Positions 42,397 through 49,764 of a DNA stretch of 64,000 nt are shown one piece after another. The DNA is taken from contig JAIOPM010000057.1 of the NCBI GenBank assembly GCA_021413885.1, forward strand, positions 186,001 through 250,000, written 5' to 3'. This stretch comes from Planctomycetota bacterium. Its GTDB lineage: Bacteria; Planctomycetota; UBA1135; GCA-002686595. Below the pieces are notes generated by a model. The model saw only the letters and a program-made list of their open reading frames with translations, made no database searches and had not been told where the DNA came from. Each line of letters opens with the position of its first letter. Positions within the stretch are counted from its first letter, which is position 1. The position numbers and the translations under genes were made by a program.

Positions 42397-43200
42397 TCAG
42401 CCGGCCCGTTCTCGCCCGCCGGGCACGAAGAGGATGTCCTCGATCTCGCGCATGTGCTCGAGATCCACCTTCTGGTAGCCGAACTCGTACAGCCGCTGCA
42501 CCACCGCCGATTGCTCTGACCACGCGTGGTGGAGGCTCTTCGAGAGCAACTCGGAGAGGATCACCGGCCGATTGCCCGTTCGTTCGAGGAACGGCAGCAC
42601 GCCTTGGAGCACCGCGTAGTCGTGCCCTTCGGTGTCGGTCTTGATCAGGTCGACGCGTTCGATCCGGGCTTCACGCGCCCAGTCGTCGAACACGCGCACT
42701 TCGACGTCCTCGCGCTCCCAGGTGACGCGCTGCTTCGACTCGAGGCGCATCGAGGTATAGCGCTTGACCTGCACCTTCACCAACGAGTTGCCGCCCGGGT
42801 TGTGGTCGGGCTTGTAGATCGTCGCGCGTTCGTTCTTGTTGCCGAGCGCGAGGTTCAGGACGCGCACGTTCGGGTTCGAGGCGAAGCGCGCGCGGCAGCG
42901 CTCGCAGAAGCTCGCCACCGGCTCGAAGCAGATGGCCCGCGCGCGGGGCCGGCGCTCGAGCAACACCGCGGTGAAGAGCCCGATGTTTGCCCCGACGTCG
43001 ACGATCAGGCCGTCGTCCGGGAAGTACGGCAGCACGCGGTCGACCTCGCTCGCGACGATGCGGCGGATGCGGGTCTCCCAGGCCGGCCAATCGATCTCCT
43101 GACGGTGTCCGACGCCGCCGAACAGGGCGCGGACCCTGGTCATCCAATGGGGAAGGGGCGGCATGCAGCGTGGGGAGAGGCGAGAGCGAAAGATCGGCAT
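42397..43200 (-). CDS. FkbM-family methyltransferase
   Basis: A 267-residue SAM-dependent methyltransferase of the FkbM type, which O-methylates sugars or polyketides. Seen: motif I LIVDVGANIGLFTAVLLERR, the acidic ICFEPVASFCERCRARF, VRVLNLALGNKNERATIYKP, and the family signature IERVDLIKTDTEGHDYAVLQ. The start is uncertain. I prefer the ATG at 43200 because a TAGAGC box lies 8 bases upstream; ATGs at 43164 and 43143 are alternatives. It lies directly upstream of the flippase gene and downstream of a sialate O-acetylesterase gene, fitting glycan decoration. Confidence 0.88.
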   Translation of the reverse strand: MPIFRSRLSPRCMPPLPHWMTRVRALFGGVGHRQEIDWPAWETRIRRIVASEVDRVLPYFPDDGLIVDVGANIGLFTAVLLERRPRARAICFEPVASFCERCRARFASNPNVRVLNLALGNKNERATIYKPDHNPGGNSLVKVQVKRYTSMRLESKQRVTWEREDVEVRVFDDWAREARIERVDLIKTDTEGHDYAVLQGVLPFLERTGNRPVILSELLSKSLHHAWSEQSAVVQRLYEFGYQKVDLEHMREIEDILFVPGGRERAG

Positions 43201-43208
43201 TAGAGCCC

Positions 43209-43214
43209 GCTCTA
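43209..43214 (-). promoter_or_regulatory. Candidate -10 box TAGAGC
   Basis: TAGAGC lies 8 bases before the ATG at 43200 on the minus strand. The last base differs from TAnnnT. The distance agrees with other boxes in the window and supports the 43200 start. Confidence 0.3.
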
Positions 43215-43333
43215 CAGGACTCGTCAACGCGACGATCGCGTCGACGGAAAGTCCTTCGCCGTCGTCATGAAAGCTCGTCGCTTCGCTGCAACTCGTGTCG
43301 TCCGCGCGGGCGCGCGAACTCCAGTCGAGCACG

Positions 43334-44761
43334 CTACCGGCCGCCGCTCGTCCTCGGCGCCGGAGCTTCGGTCAACGGCCAGTCGTCGGAACGGAACGGC
43401 TCCGCCGGGAGTCCGGACGCGTCGACCAGATCGAGGTCCGGATGATCGGCCCAGCCGTAGCGCACGGCGATCGGCTTCGAGACTTCGTCGCAGGTCACGA
43501 CGACCGTGACGCCGTCGAGGCGCGCAGTCGCGCAGTGCCACGCGCGATCCGCGCCGGCGAGTTGGAAGCCGCGGATCGGGCGAGCGGTCGGCTTGGTGAG
43601 ACCCTCGGCGCGCTCGAACGTCACGCGCGCGCGCGGACCGTCGAACGCGACGGCCGCCATGCGCGGTCCGAACGCGTCGACCTTCTGGCCGTAGACCGCA
43701 GCGCGCGCGAGCAACGCGATGCGATGCGCGACCGGCTGCTTGTTGTGCGGGTGGACGTCGCTGGTCGCGGGCAGATCGAGCGTGACCGCGAAGTCGACGT
43801 TCGGGAGCTCGCGCGTCGACGCCTGCGCGTCGCGCAGCTCGGCCCAGGTGCTCTCGCCGCAGTCGTGCGACGGGTCGCCGATGCTCGGCAACTGCACGAT
43901 CAGGAACGGAAAGTCGCCTTGACCGAACGCCGCGCGCCAACCGCCGATCAGCGTCGGCAACAGACGTCGATAGAGCCCCGCTTGTCCGACGTTCGATTCG
44001 CCCTGGTACCAGACGACGCCGCGGATCGCGAAGGGCGTCAGCGGCAGGATCATGCCGTTGAAGAGCGCGCCGGGTTCCGACTTCTTCTTGCGCGCAAAGC
44101 GGCGCAGCGCGGGACCGAGCTCGGGATCCTTCTCCATCAACGCGCGCGGCGTGAACGGTTCGGCGGGCGCGCCGGATTGCGTCACCTGGATCAAGCCGAT
44201 CGGCACGTCGAGTTCCGCTTCGAGCTCGCGCCCGAAGTAGTAGGCGACCGCCGACGCGCCTTCGACCACCTTCGGCGTGCAACGCCGCCACGCGCCGACG
44301 AAATGCGTCTGCGGTTCGTCGGACGACGCGTGCTCGACGCGCAGGTAGCGCATGCGCTCGGACTTCGCCGACGACACCGCCTCGGGGCCGCCGTCGGTGT
44401 CCATCACCGGCCACTCCATGTTCGATTGGCCGCTGCAGAGCCACACCTCGCCGATCAACACATCGTGCAGCTTCACTTCGTTCGTGCCGCGAGCGACGAG
44501 CTCGTGCGGACCGCCCGCCGCGAGCGGTTCCAACTCGACGCGCCAACGACCTTGCGTATCGGCGGTCGTGTTCGCTTTGCGGTCCGCGAGCGAGACCTCG
44601 ATCGCTTCGCCCGGCGCGGCTTCGCCCCACACGGCGATCTTGCGATCGCGTTGCAACACCATCTCGTTGCCGAAGACGTCGGCGAGCTTCACCTCGGCGG
44701 CGGCGGGCGACGAGAGCAGAGCGAGCGCGACGAACCACGGAGCGACGAGAGGCGCATGCAT
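43334..44761 (-). CDS. Sialate O-acetylesterase-like exported esterase
   Basis: A 475-residue exported SGNH-type esterase that removes O-acetyl groups from sialic acids or other glycans. Seen: a signal peptide (LVAPWFVALALLSSPAAA, residues 5-22), a beta-domain start FGNEMVLQRDRKIAVWGEA, the catalytic serine block GEVWLCSGQSNMEWPV, a second block VVWYQGESNVGQ, and the catalytic Asp-His region DVHPHNKQPVAHR. All expected catalytic residues are present. The length is on the short side for planctomycete members. The ATG at 44761 starts the signal peptide. No sialidase gene accompanies it, so the target glycan is unknown. Confidence 0.92.
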   Translation of the reverse strand: MHAPLVAPWFVALALLSSPAAAEVKLADVFGNEMVLQRDRKIAVWGEAAPGEAIEVSLADRKANTTADTQGRWRVELEPLAAGGPHELVARGTNEVKLHDVLIGEVWLCSGQSNMEWPVMDTDGGPEAVSSAKSERMRYLRVEHASSDEPQTHFVGAWRRCTPKVVEGASAVAYYFGRELEAELDVPIGLIQVTQSGAPAEPFTPRALMEKDPELGPALRRFARKKKSEPGALFNGMILPLTPFAIRGVVWYQGESNVGQAGLYRRLLPTLIGGWRAAFGQGDFPFLIVQLPSIGDPSHDCGESTWAELRDAQASTRELPNVDFAVTLDLPATSDVHPHNKQPVAHRIALLARAAVYGQKVDAFGPRMAAVAFDGPRARVTFERAEGLTKPTARPIRGFQLAGADRAWHCATARLDGVTVVVTCDEVSKPIAVRYGWADHPDLDLVDASGLPAEPFRSDDWPLTEAPAPRTSGGR

Positions 44762-45062
44762 GCGGCGAGCGTCACCGAAGGCCTCCGACTCGTCAAACTC
44801 CGCGACCGAGGAATCGCCGCCGGACCGCGGGCACATCGTTTGAATTCGTGAACGGAATGGCAGCAGCCGATCAGGCCGGACCTCGCGTTCGCGGTCGAAG
44901 CGCGCGCGGTCGGCGCTCGGTGAGCGCTTCGTCACGCCCGCGCGCGATTCCGCTCTCCCGGCGGCTCCGTCGGCCCGCGGACGATGTTCAGCGGAATCGA
45001 CAGCGACTTCGCGTGCTCGCCGGTCGAGATTCACGACGGCGGTCGGAAGTGAGGAGGACGAC
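44762..45062. other. 301-base divergent gap without a gene
   Basis: Lies between the esterase start (minus) and the lipoprotein start (plus). The only clear signal is a strong Shine-Dalgarno sequence GAGGAGG about 6 bases before the ATG at 45063. A 72-codon open frame at 44848-45066 is arginine-rich, with no family resemblance, and is not called. I see no convincing promoter or repeat. Confidence 0.6.
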
Positions 45063-46688
45063 ATGAAGAGTTGGAGATTCACGGCGTCGTGCGCGTTGAT
45101 CGCGGCGGCGTCCTGCGGCGGAACTTCGAGTTCGAATTCGAGCAGCGGCGGCGGCAGCGGCGGCGGATCGAACGCAGCCCACAACGTCGCGTGTACCTAC
45201 TTCGGCGGCAAGAACGGCGGGATCGGCAACGATCGCGCGCAGGGGCTCTGCGTGATCCCGGGCAGCGAGAAGGTCGTGATCTGCGGCAACACGACCGCGA
45301 CCGACTTCGCGTCGATCTATCCCGGAGTCCCGGGTTGGCACAAGTCGTTGGTCGGCGGCAGCGACGCGTTCGTCGCGATCTTGTCGAAGGACCTGCACTC
45401 GATCGTCGCGTGGACCTACATCGGCGGCAACGACGAAGACCGCGCGTACGGTGTGCAAGTCGATGCGAACGGCGATATCTGGGTCGTCGGCTTCACCGGC
45501 TCGGTGAACTTCCCCGCCGTCGGCGGACACGGCCACGCCGGCGCCGCGGGAACGTGGGACGCATTCGTCGCGCGCTTCTCGTCGAACCTCGGCACGTGCC
45601 AATTCTCGCGTTGCCTCGGCGGCACCGGCGACGAATCGCCGCGCGCGGCGTTCGCGATCGCTTCGACCGGCGAGCTCTACCTGAGCGGCATGACGACGTC
45701 GACCAACTTCCCCGCGCAAGCGTCGGGCGCCAACACGCTCTTCGACGCGACGCCGAACGGCGGTTGGGACGGTTGGGTCGCGAAGCTCGACGTGATCGGC
45801 GAGATCGAATGGTCGACGTACTTCGGCGGCGCGCAGGACGAAGCGGCTTGGTCGGGACTACGGCTCGCGGCCGACGAACAGAGCCTCTACTTCGCGGGCT
45901 TCACGCGCTCCAACGAAACCGTCGACGGCTTCCCGGCGCTCAACGCGTTCGACGTCACGTACAACGGCGACGAAGGCCCGGCCGCGCAGAGCCTCGGCGA
46001 CGGCTTCCTCGCGCAGTTCTCGAGCACCGGCGCGTTGCTCGCGTGCACGTACATCGGCGGCACGCAGGACGACAACGTCTCCCCCAACGAAGCGGTCTAC
46101 GTCGCGCCGAACGGCGACGTGATGGTCGTCGGCCAGACGCATTCGCCGGAGACCGGCGCGTCGCCTTTCCCGATCACCGCGAACGCGTACGACGGAACGC
46201 ACAACGGAGCGATCACCGGCCTCGAAGCCTCCGACGCGTACGTCGCGGTGTTCGATGCGTCGCTCGCGAACGTCCGCTACTGCACGTACTTCGGCGGCAC
46301 CGACAACGACGACGGCGGCGCGGTGTTGCTCGACGCGCACGGACGGATCGTGTTCACGGGCAACACGAGCTCGTCCGACTTGCCGGTCAGCGCCGACGCG
46401 TTCCGCAAGACGTACAAGGGCGCGATCGACGCGTTCGTGTGCTCGATCGAATACGACAACGTCGGTTCGACGCTCCACTACGCGACGTACTTCGGCGGCT
46501 CGGCGGTCGTCGGCGGCGGCTTCGAAGGCGACCGCGGACGAGCGCTCGCCCTGCGCGCGAGCGACGGCCTCGCGCTCTTCTCCGGCGACACCGACGTCAC
46601 CGACTTCCCGACCACCGGCTTCGCGCTCGAACCCGACTACGTCGGCGGCGCGAGCGACGCGTTCGTCGCGCTGCACGACGTCGACTGA
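45063..46688 (+). CDS. SBBP-repeat beta-propeller lipoprotein
   Basis: A 541-residue protein with a lipoprotein-type signal: MKSWRFTASCALIAAASC, cysteine at residue 18, then a serine/glycine linker (GGTSSSNSSSGGGSGGGS). The rest consists of about seven repeats with a TYFGG-type core: CTYFGGKNGG, WTYIGGNDED, RCLGGTGDE, STYFGGAQDE, CTYIGGTQDD, CTYFGGTDND and ATYFGGSAVV. This is the SBBP (seven-bladed propeller) pattern. Several blades carry DxNGD or similar acidic loops that could bind calcium. It is probably a surface-anchored binding protein of unknown ligand. GAGGAGG precedes the ATG. The gene is alone, divergent from the esterase gene. Confidence 0.88.
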   Translation: MKSWRFTASCALIAAASCGGTSSSNSSSGGGSGGGSNAAHNVACTYFGGKNGGIGNDRAQGLCVIPGSEKVVICGNTTATDFASIYPGVPGWHKSLVGGSDAFVAILSKDLHSIVAWTYIGGNDEDRAYGVQVDANGDIWVVGFTGSVNFPAVGGHGHAGAAGTWDAFVARFSSNLGTCQFSRCLGGTGDESPRAAFAIASTGELYLSGMTTSTNFPAQASGANTLFDATPNGGWDGWVAKLDVIGEIEWSTYFGGAQDEAAWSGLRLAADEQSLYFAGFTRSNETVDGFPALNAFDVTYNGDEGPAAQSLGDGFLAQFSSTGALLACTYIGGTQDDNVSPNEAVYVAPNGDVMVVGQTHSPETGASPFPITANAYDGTHNGAITGLEASDAYVAVFDASLANVRYCTYFGGTDNDDGGAVLLDAHGRIVFTGNTSSSDLPVSADAFRKTYKGAIDAFVCSIEYDNVGSTLHYATYFGGSAVVGGGFEGDRGRALALRASDGLALFSGDTDVTDFPTTGFALEPDYVGGASDAFVALHDVD

Positions 46689-46695
46689 ACGGGAC

Positions 46696-47118
46696 TCAAC
46701 CGCGCAGGTGGTCGGAGATGTCCCACTCACCCCAGCGGCGCGCGATGCGGCCGGCGGCGAGCTCGATGATCTCGATGCCGGTGATGCGAGTCTCGCGCCC
46801 GGTTGGGCCGACGCCGAGGTAGCACCCGAGGTTCGTTCCGCGCGCCGTCCAGCGCACGGCGACGCGCGCTCGCTCGACGTCGACCACCATCTCGTCGACC
46901 TCCGTGCGCAGGTCGGGGAAGGCGCGCACGAGGAGCTCGAGCCCGCTCGCGAAACCGGACTTCGTCGGCGGACGCCCGCCGCTCGCGCAGTCCTCGAAAT
47001 CGTCGCGATGGAGACGCTCGAAGAGTTCCCAGTCGACGGGCGCCGACCACAACGAGGTCCACCGCCGCGCCGCTTCCTCCAACGCCGCGCGCGCGTCCAA
47101 CGGAGCGTCGGTCGTCAT
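46696..47118 (-). CDS. SnoaL-like/NTF2-fold protein
   Basis: A 140-residue protein of the SnoaL-like NTF2 superfamily, found in polyketide cyclases, isomerases and many proteins of unknown role. Seen: WELFERLHRDDFEDCASGG near residue 32, then FPDLRTEVDEMVVDVERARV and VAVRWTARGTNLG, and the closing IIELAAGRIARRWGEWD. The ATG at 47118 lies 7 bases after the stop of the GH38-like gene, so it is co-transcribed with it. No polyketide genes are nearby, so the name gives fold rather than function. Confidence 0.82.
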   Translation of the reverse strand: MTTDAPLDARAALEEAARRWTSLWSAPVDWELFERLHRDDFEDCASGGRPPTKSGFASGLELLVRAFPDLRTEVDEMVVDVERARVAVRWTARGTNLGCYLGVGPTGRETRITGIEIIELAAGRIARRWGEWDISDHLRG

Positions 47119-47125
47119 CGGGAGC

Positions 47126-49630
47126 TCAGGGCTTGGCGCCGCGCGGAGTCGTCGCCCAGTCGTGCTGCCGCGGATCGAGATCACGCGGGATCCGGCGGCC
47201 GAGCTCGAGGTCCAGCATCACCGTCGCGATCTCGTGCGGCCGCATCGTCAAGCGCACGCGACTCCACGGCACGCCCTCGGGTCCGTACGGCGCGTCGGCG
47301 AGTTCGGGCTCGAGCAACTCCTCGATCTCGCCGAGCGGCGTGGTGCGCGCGGCCTTCGCGATCGGACCGGGGAAGAGCACGCTGACCGTCGCCGGCCGGC
47401 CGTCGAACTCGACCAAGCGCAACACGTACGGATCGCGCACGTCGACGGCGAACGCGTGCGCGAGGTGTTCAGGCCCGCGCCGACTCTCGCGGTAGAACGC
47501 GGTCGGCAGCACGTGATCGCACTCGACCTGGATCGCGCCGAACGTCGGCGGCAATTCGCCTTCGCCGGTCGTGATCGCGGCGTCGGAGAAACGCGGTGAA
47601 CCGGCGGTGAGCTCGAGCGCGATGCGCATGCGCTCGGTGTTGGTCAACGCGCCGTGCGGCACGAGCCAGAGATCGGCGCTGAACGCGTCGTGGAAGTACT
47701 CCTCGTCCCACGCGTCGTACATCGAGAGCAACGCATCGACGCCGTGATCGGTGCGGAAGAAACCCTGGCCGCCGTCGTGGACGACGAGCAAACCCGCGCC
47801 GCGCGCCGACGCGTCGAGCACGTCGACGAACGACAACGCGGTGAACGGACGCTTGACGTCCTCGAACCACGGCTTCGACGTCGTGGGGTCGCCGGTCGGG
47901 TACTTGCGCAGATGGTTCTTGTCCGCGCGGATCTCGCTGACGCCGTACGGATGATCGTGGACGAGCGTGAAGTCGCCGAACTCCGGCGCGATCTGCGTGC
48001 GCAGGCCCGAATGCATGCCGGCGTCAGGGCGCGCGAGGCTCTCGCACTCGACGTGGATGCCGAGCGCGTCGTAGAGCGGCGCGACGTGATAACTGACGCG
48101 CATGCGGCTGCCGTAGCGACCTTCGCGCAGGAACGTGACCTCGGCGTAGTCCTCGTCGCTCTCCGACATGCTGGCCGTGCGAAAGCGTTCCGGCCGACCG
48201 TCGCGCACCATCTCGAGCTCGCCGAGCGGACGACGCGCGTGCAGCAAGCCTTGCGGGAACTCGCGCGTCCAGATCTGGCGCACGAAGCCGCTCTTCTTGT
48301 CGATCTCGACCTCGAAGTCGCCGCGCGCGAGCACGAGTGCGCCTTCGCGCTCCTCGATCTCGACCGCTTCCGGCGGATCCTCGCCGTCGCCCTCGGGATC
48401 GACGACCTTGTAGCCCCACGCCGGCACGGCGCGCGCGATCGAGCCGTCCTCGAGCGCGACGTCGCGCGTCCAACCGAGCGTGTTGAACACGAGCTGCGAA
48501 CCGGCTTCGGCGCGCACGCGATCGGCGAGGTGCTCGAGCGTGCGCGCGAAGACTTCGCTCGCGAGACCGAGCGAACGTTCGAAGCTGCGCAGTCCGACGA
48601 AGCCGCAGCGTCCTTCGGCGGTGTGGTTCGCGTGGTGCTGCGCCGCGAGCATCTCGCGCCACGCTTCGTCGAGCTCCCACGTCGGATATACGTCCCACGC
48701 CGCGTAAGGCCGACCGAAAAGGCCGGCGAGCGCCGCGACCGATTCGGCGGCGAGCAGTTGCTCTTCGCACGCGCGACTCCAACGCGGCATGTTGTCGCCG
48801 TTCTTGCCGAGCGACACGCCGTGGAAGACGTCGTCCAATGTGTAACGCCGCACCGGCGCGGGAGTCTTCGCGAGTTCGGCGATCAACTCGCCGGCGGTGA
48901 CCGGCTTCAGCTCGAAACGCGGATCCGCGCGCAGTTGCTTCAACTTCGGCAGCCACAGCGCGCTCTTGCACGTCCAATCGGGCTCTGGGATGAGCTCGAC
49001 CCAATGGACGAGCGCGGGCTTCTCGAGACTCTTCAGCAACTTCGACTCGAGGCGGCCGTCGAAATCCTCGGGCGCGGGAGAGAGCGTGAGCTCGTTCTTC
49101 GGCAACGTCGGCAACTTCGAGCCGTCGAGCCCTTCCCACATCACGAGCGACAACGCTTCCTCGGGCACCGTCGGCGTGTGCCACGTCCATTGGAAGCAGA
49201 GCGCCGCGCTCGAATAGCCCGCGCCGCGCAGGATCTGCGGGAGCTGCGGGAAGAACGCGAACTCCTCCTGCCAGAAAACGCGCGGCCGTACGCCGAACAG
49301 CCGTTGCACCGCGCGCACGCCAAAGACGAATTGGCGCACGTTCGATTCGCCGCCGTGGAAGAGGCCGTACGGCTGGCCGTAGCTCGCGCCGACGATCTCG
49401 AGCTTGCCCGCTTGCACCGCGACGCGCAGCTCGGCGAACGCCTCGGGCGCTTCGACCGCGAGCTTCTCGTAGCTGATCGCGTCGAAGTCGACGTTGCCCT
49501 TCGAGTCGAGTCCTTCCGCGAGCCGCAACATGTCGCGCGTCGACGACGGCAGCGCGTCGTAGCCCCACAACCACTGCACGTCGGTCCAGTGCATGTGGTT
49601 CGCGACGGTGTAGTAGAGCGTCTTCTCCAT
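47126..49630 (-). CDS. Glycoside hydrolase family 38-like protein with altered active site
   Basis: An 834-residue protein organised like alpha-mannosidases of family 38: an N-terminal catalytic barrel, a helical middle (from about 290) and C-terminal beta domains. Zinc-site regions are recognisable but changed. The first motif reads HMHWTDVQWLWG, giving HxxD instead of HxD. The nucleophile region before LPQILRGAGY reads FWQEEFAF, with glutamate where aspartate is usual. The later histidine is kept in AAQHHANHTAEG, but its partner aspartate is alanine. No signal peptide is seen. It may be a divergent mannosidase, a phosphorylase-like relative or a non-catalytic protein. A TACGAT box lies 9 bases before the ATG. 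Confidence 0.75.
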   Translation of the reverse strand: MEKTLYYTVANHMHWTDVQWLWGYDALPSSTRDMLRLAEGLDSKGNVDFDAISYEKLAVEAPEAFAELRVAVQAGKLEIVGASYGQPYGLFHGGESNVRQFVFGVRAVQRLFGVRPRVFWQEEFAFFPQLPQILRGAGYSSAALCFQWTWHTPTVPEEALSLVMWEGLDGSKLPTLPKNELTLSPAPEDFDGRLESKLLKSLEKPALVHWVELIPEPDWTCKSALWLPKLKQLRADPRFELKPVTAGELIAELAKTPAPVRRYTLDDVFHGVSLGKNGDNMPRWSRACEEQLLAAESVAALAGLFGRPYAAWDVYPTWELDEAWREMLAAQHHANHTAEGRCGFVGLRSFERSLGLASEVFARTLEHLADRVRAEAGSQLVFNTLGWTRDVALEDGSIARAVPAWGYKVVDPEGDGEDPPEAVEIEEREGALVLARGDFEVEIDKKSGFVRQIWTREFPQGLLHARRPLGELEMVRDGRPERFRTASMSESDEDYAEVTFLREGRYGSRMRVSYHVAPLYDALGIHVECESLARPDAGMHSGLRTQIAPEFGDFTLVHDHPYGVSEIRADKNHLRKYPTGDPTTSKPWFEDVKRPFTALSFVDVLDASARGAGLLVVHDGGQGFFRTDHGVDALLSMYDAWDEEYFHDAFSADLWLVPHGALTNTERMRIALELTAGSPRFSDAAITTGEGELPPTFGAIQVECDHVLPTAFYRESRRGPEHLAHAFAVDVRDPYVLRLVEFDGRPATVSVLFPGPIAKAARTTPLGEIEELLEPELADAPYGPEGVPWSRVRLTMRPHEIATVMLDLELGRRIPRDLDPRQHDWATTPRGAKP

Positions 49631-49639
49631 GCGCCGCGC

Positions 49640-49645
49640 ATCGTA
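49640..49645 (-). promoter_or_regulatory. Candidate -10 box TACGAT
   Basis: TACGAT lies 9 bases before the ATG at 49630 on the minus strand and starts about 10 bases after the long inverted repeat ends. No Shine-Dalgarno sequence is visible. Confidence 0.4.
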
Positions 49646-49655
49646 GCGGCGACGC

Positions 49656-49755
49656 GTACGGAGCCAGCCTCAACTCCGCCGTTCTCGCGCGCCCGCGACC
49701 ACCAATCTCCGTTGCACCCCGCGCGAGAACGGCGGAGTTGAGGCTGGCTCCGTAC
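49656..49755. repeat. Long perfect inverted repeat (36-bp arms)
   Basis: Arms 49656-49691 and 49720-49755 are exact reverse complements over 36 bases, separated by a 28-base loop. The outer ends begin GTACGGAGCCAGCC. It lies between the stop of the propeller gene (49765) and the promoter of the GH38-like gene. It may be a very strong terminator, a REP/REPIN-type or MITE-type element, or both. No T-run follows and no direct repeat is obvious at the ends. Confidence 0.9.
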
Positions 49756-49764
49756 CGCGCAGCT

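Noticed and set aside
44848-45066. 72-codon open frame in the divergent gap
   Set aside because: Arginine-rich product with no family resemblance or Shine-Dalgarno sequence, and it overlaps the ribosome-binding site of the lipoprotein gene.
46696-47118. A polyketide cyclase function for the SnoaL-like protein
   Set aside because: The fold is widespread and no polyketide gene lies in the window; only the fold name is justified.
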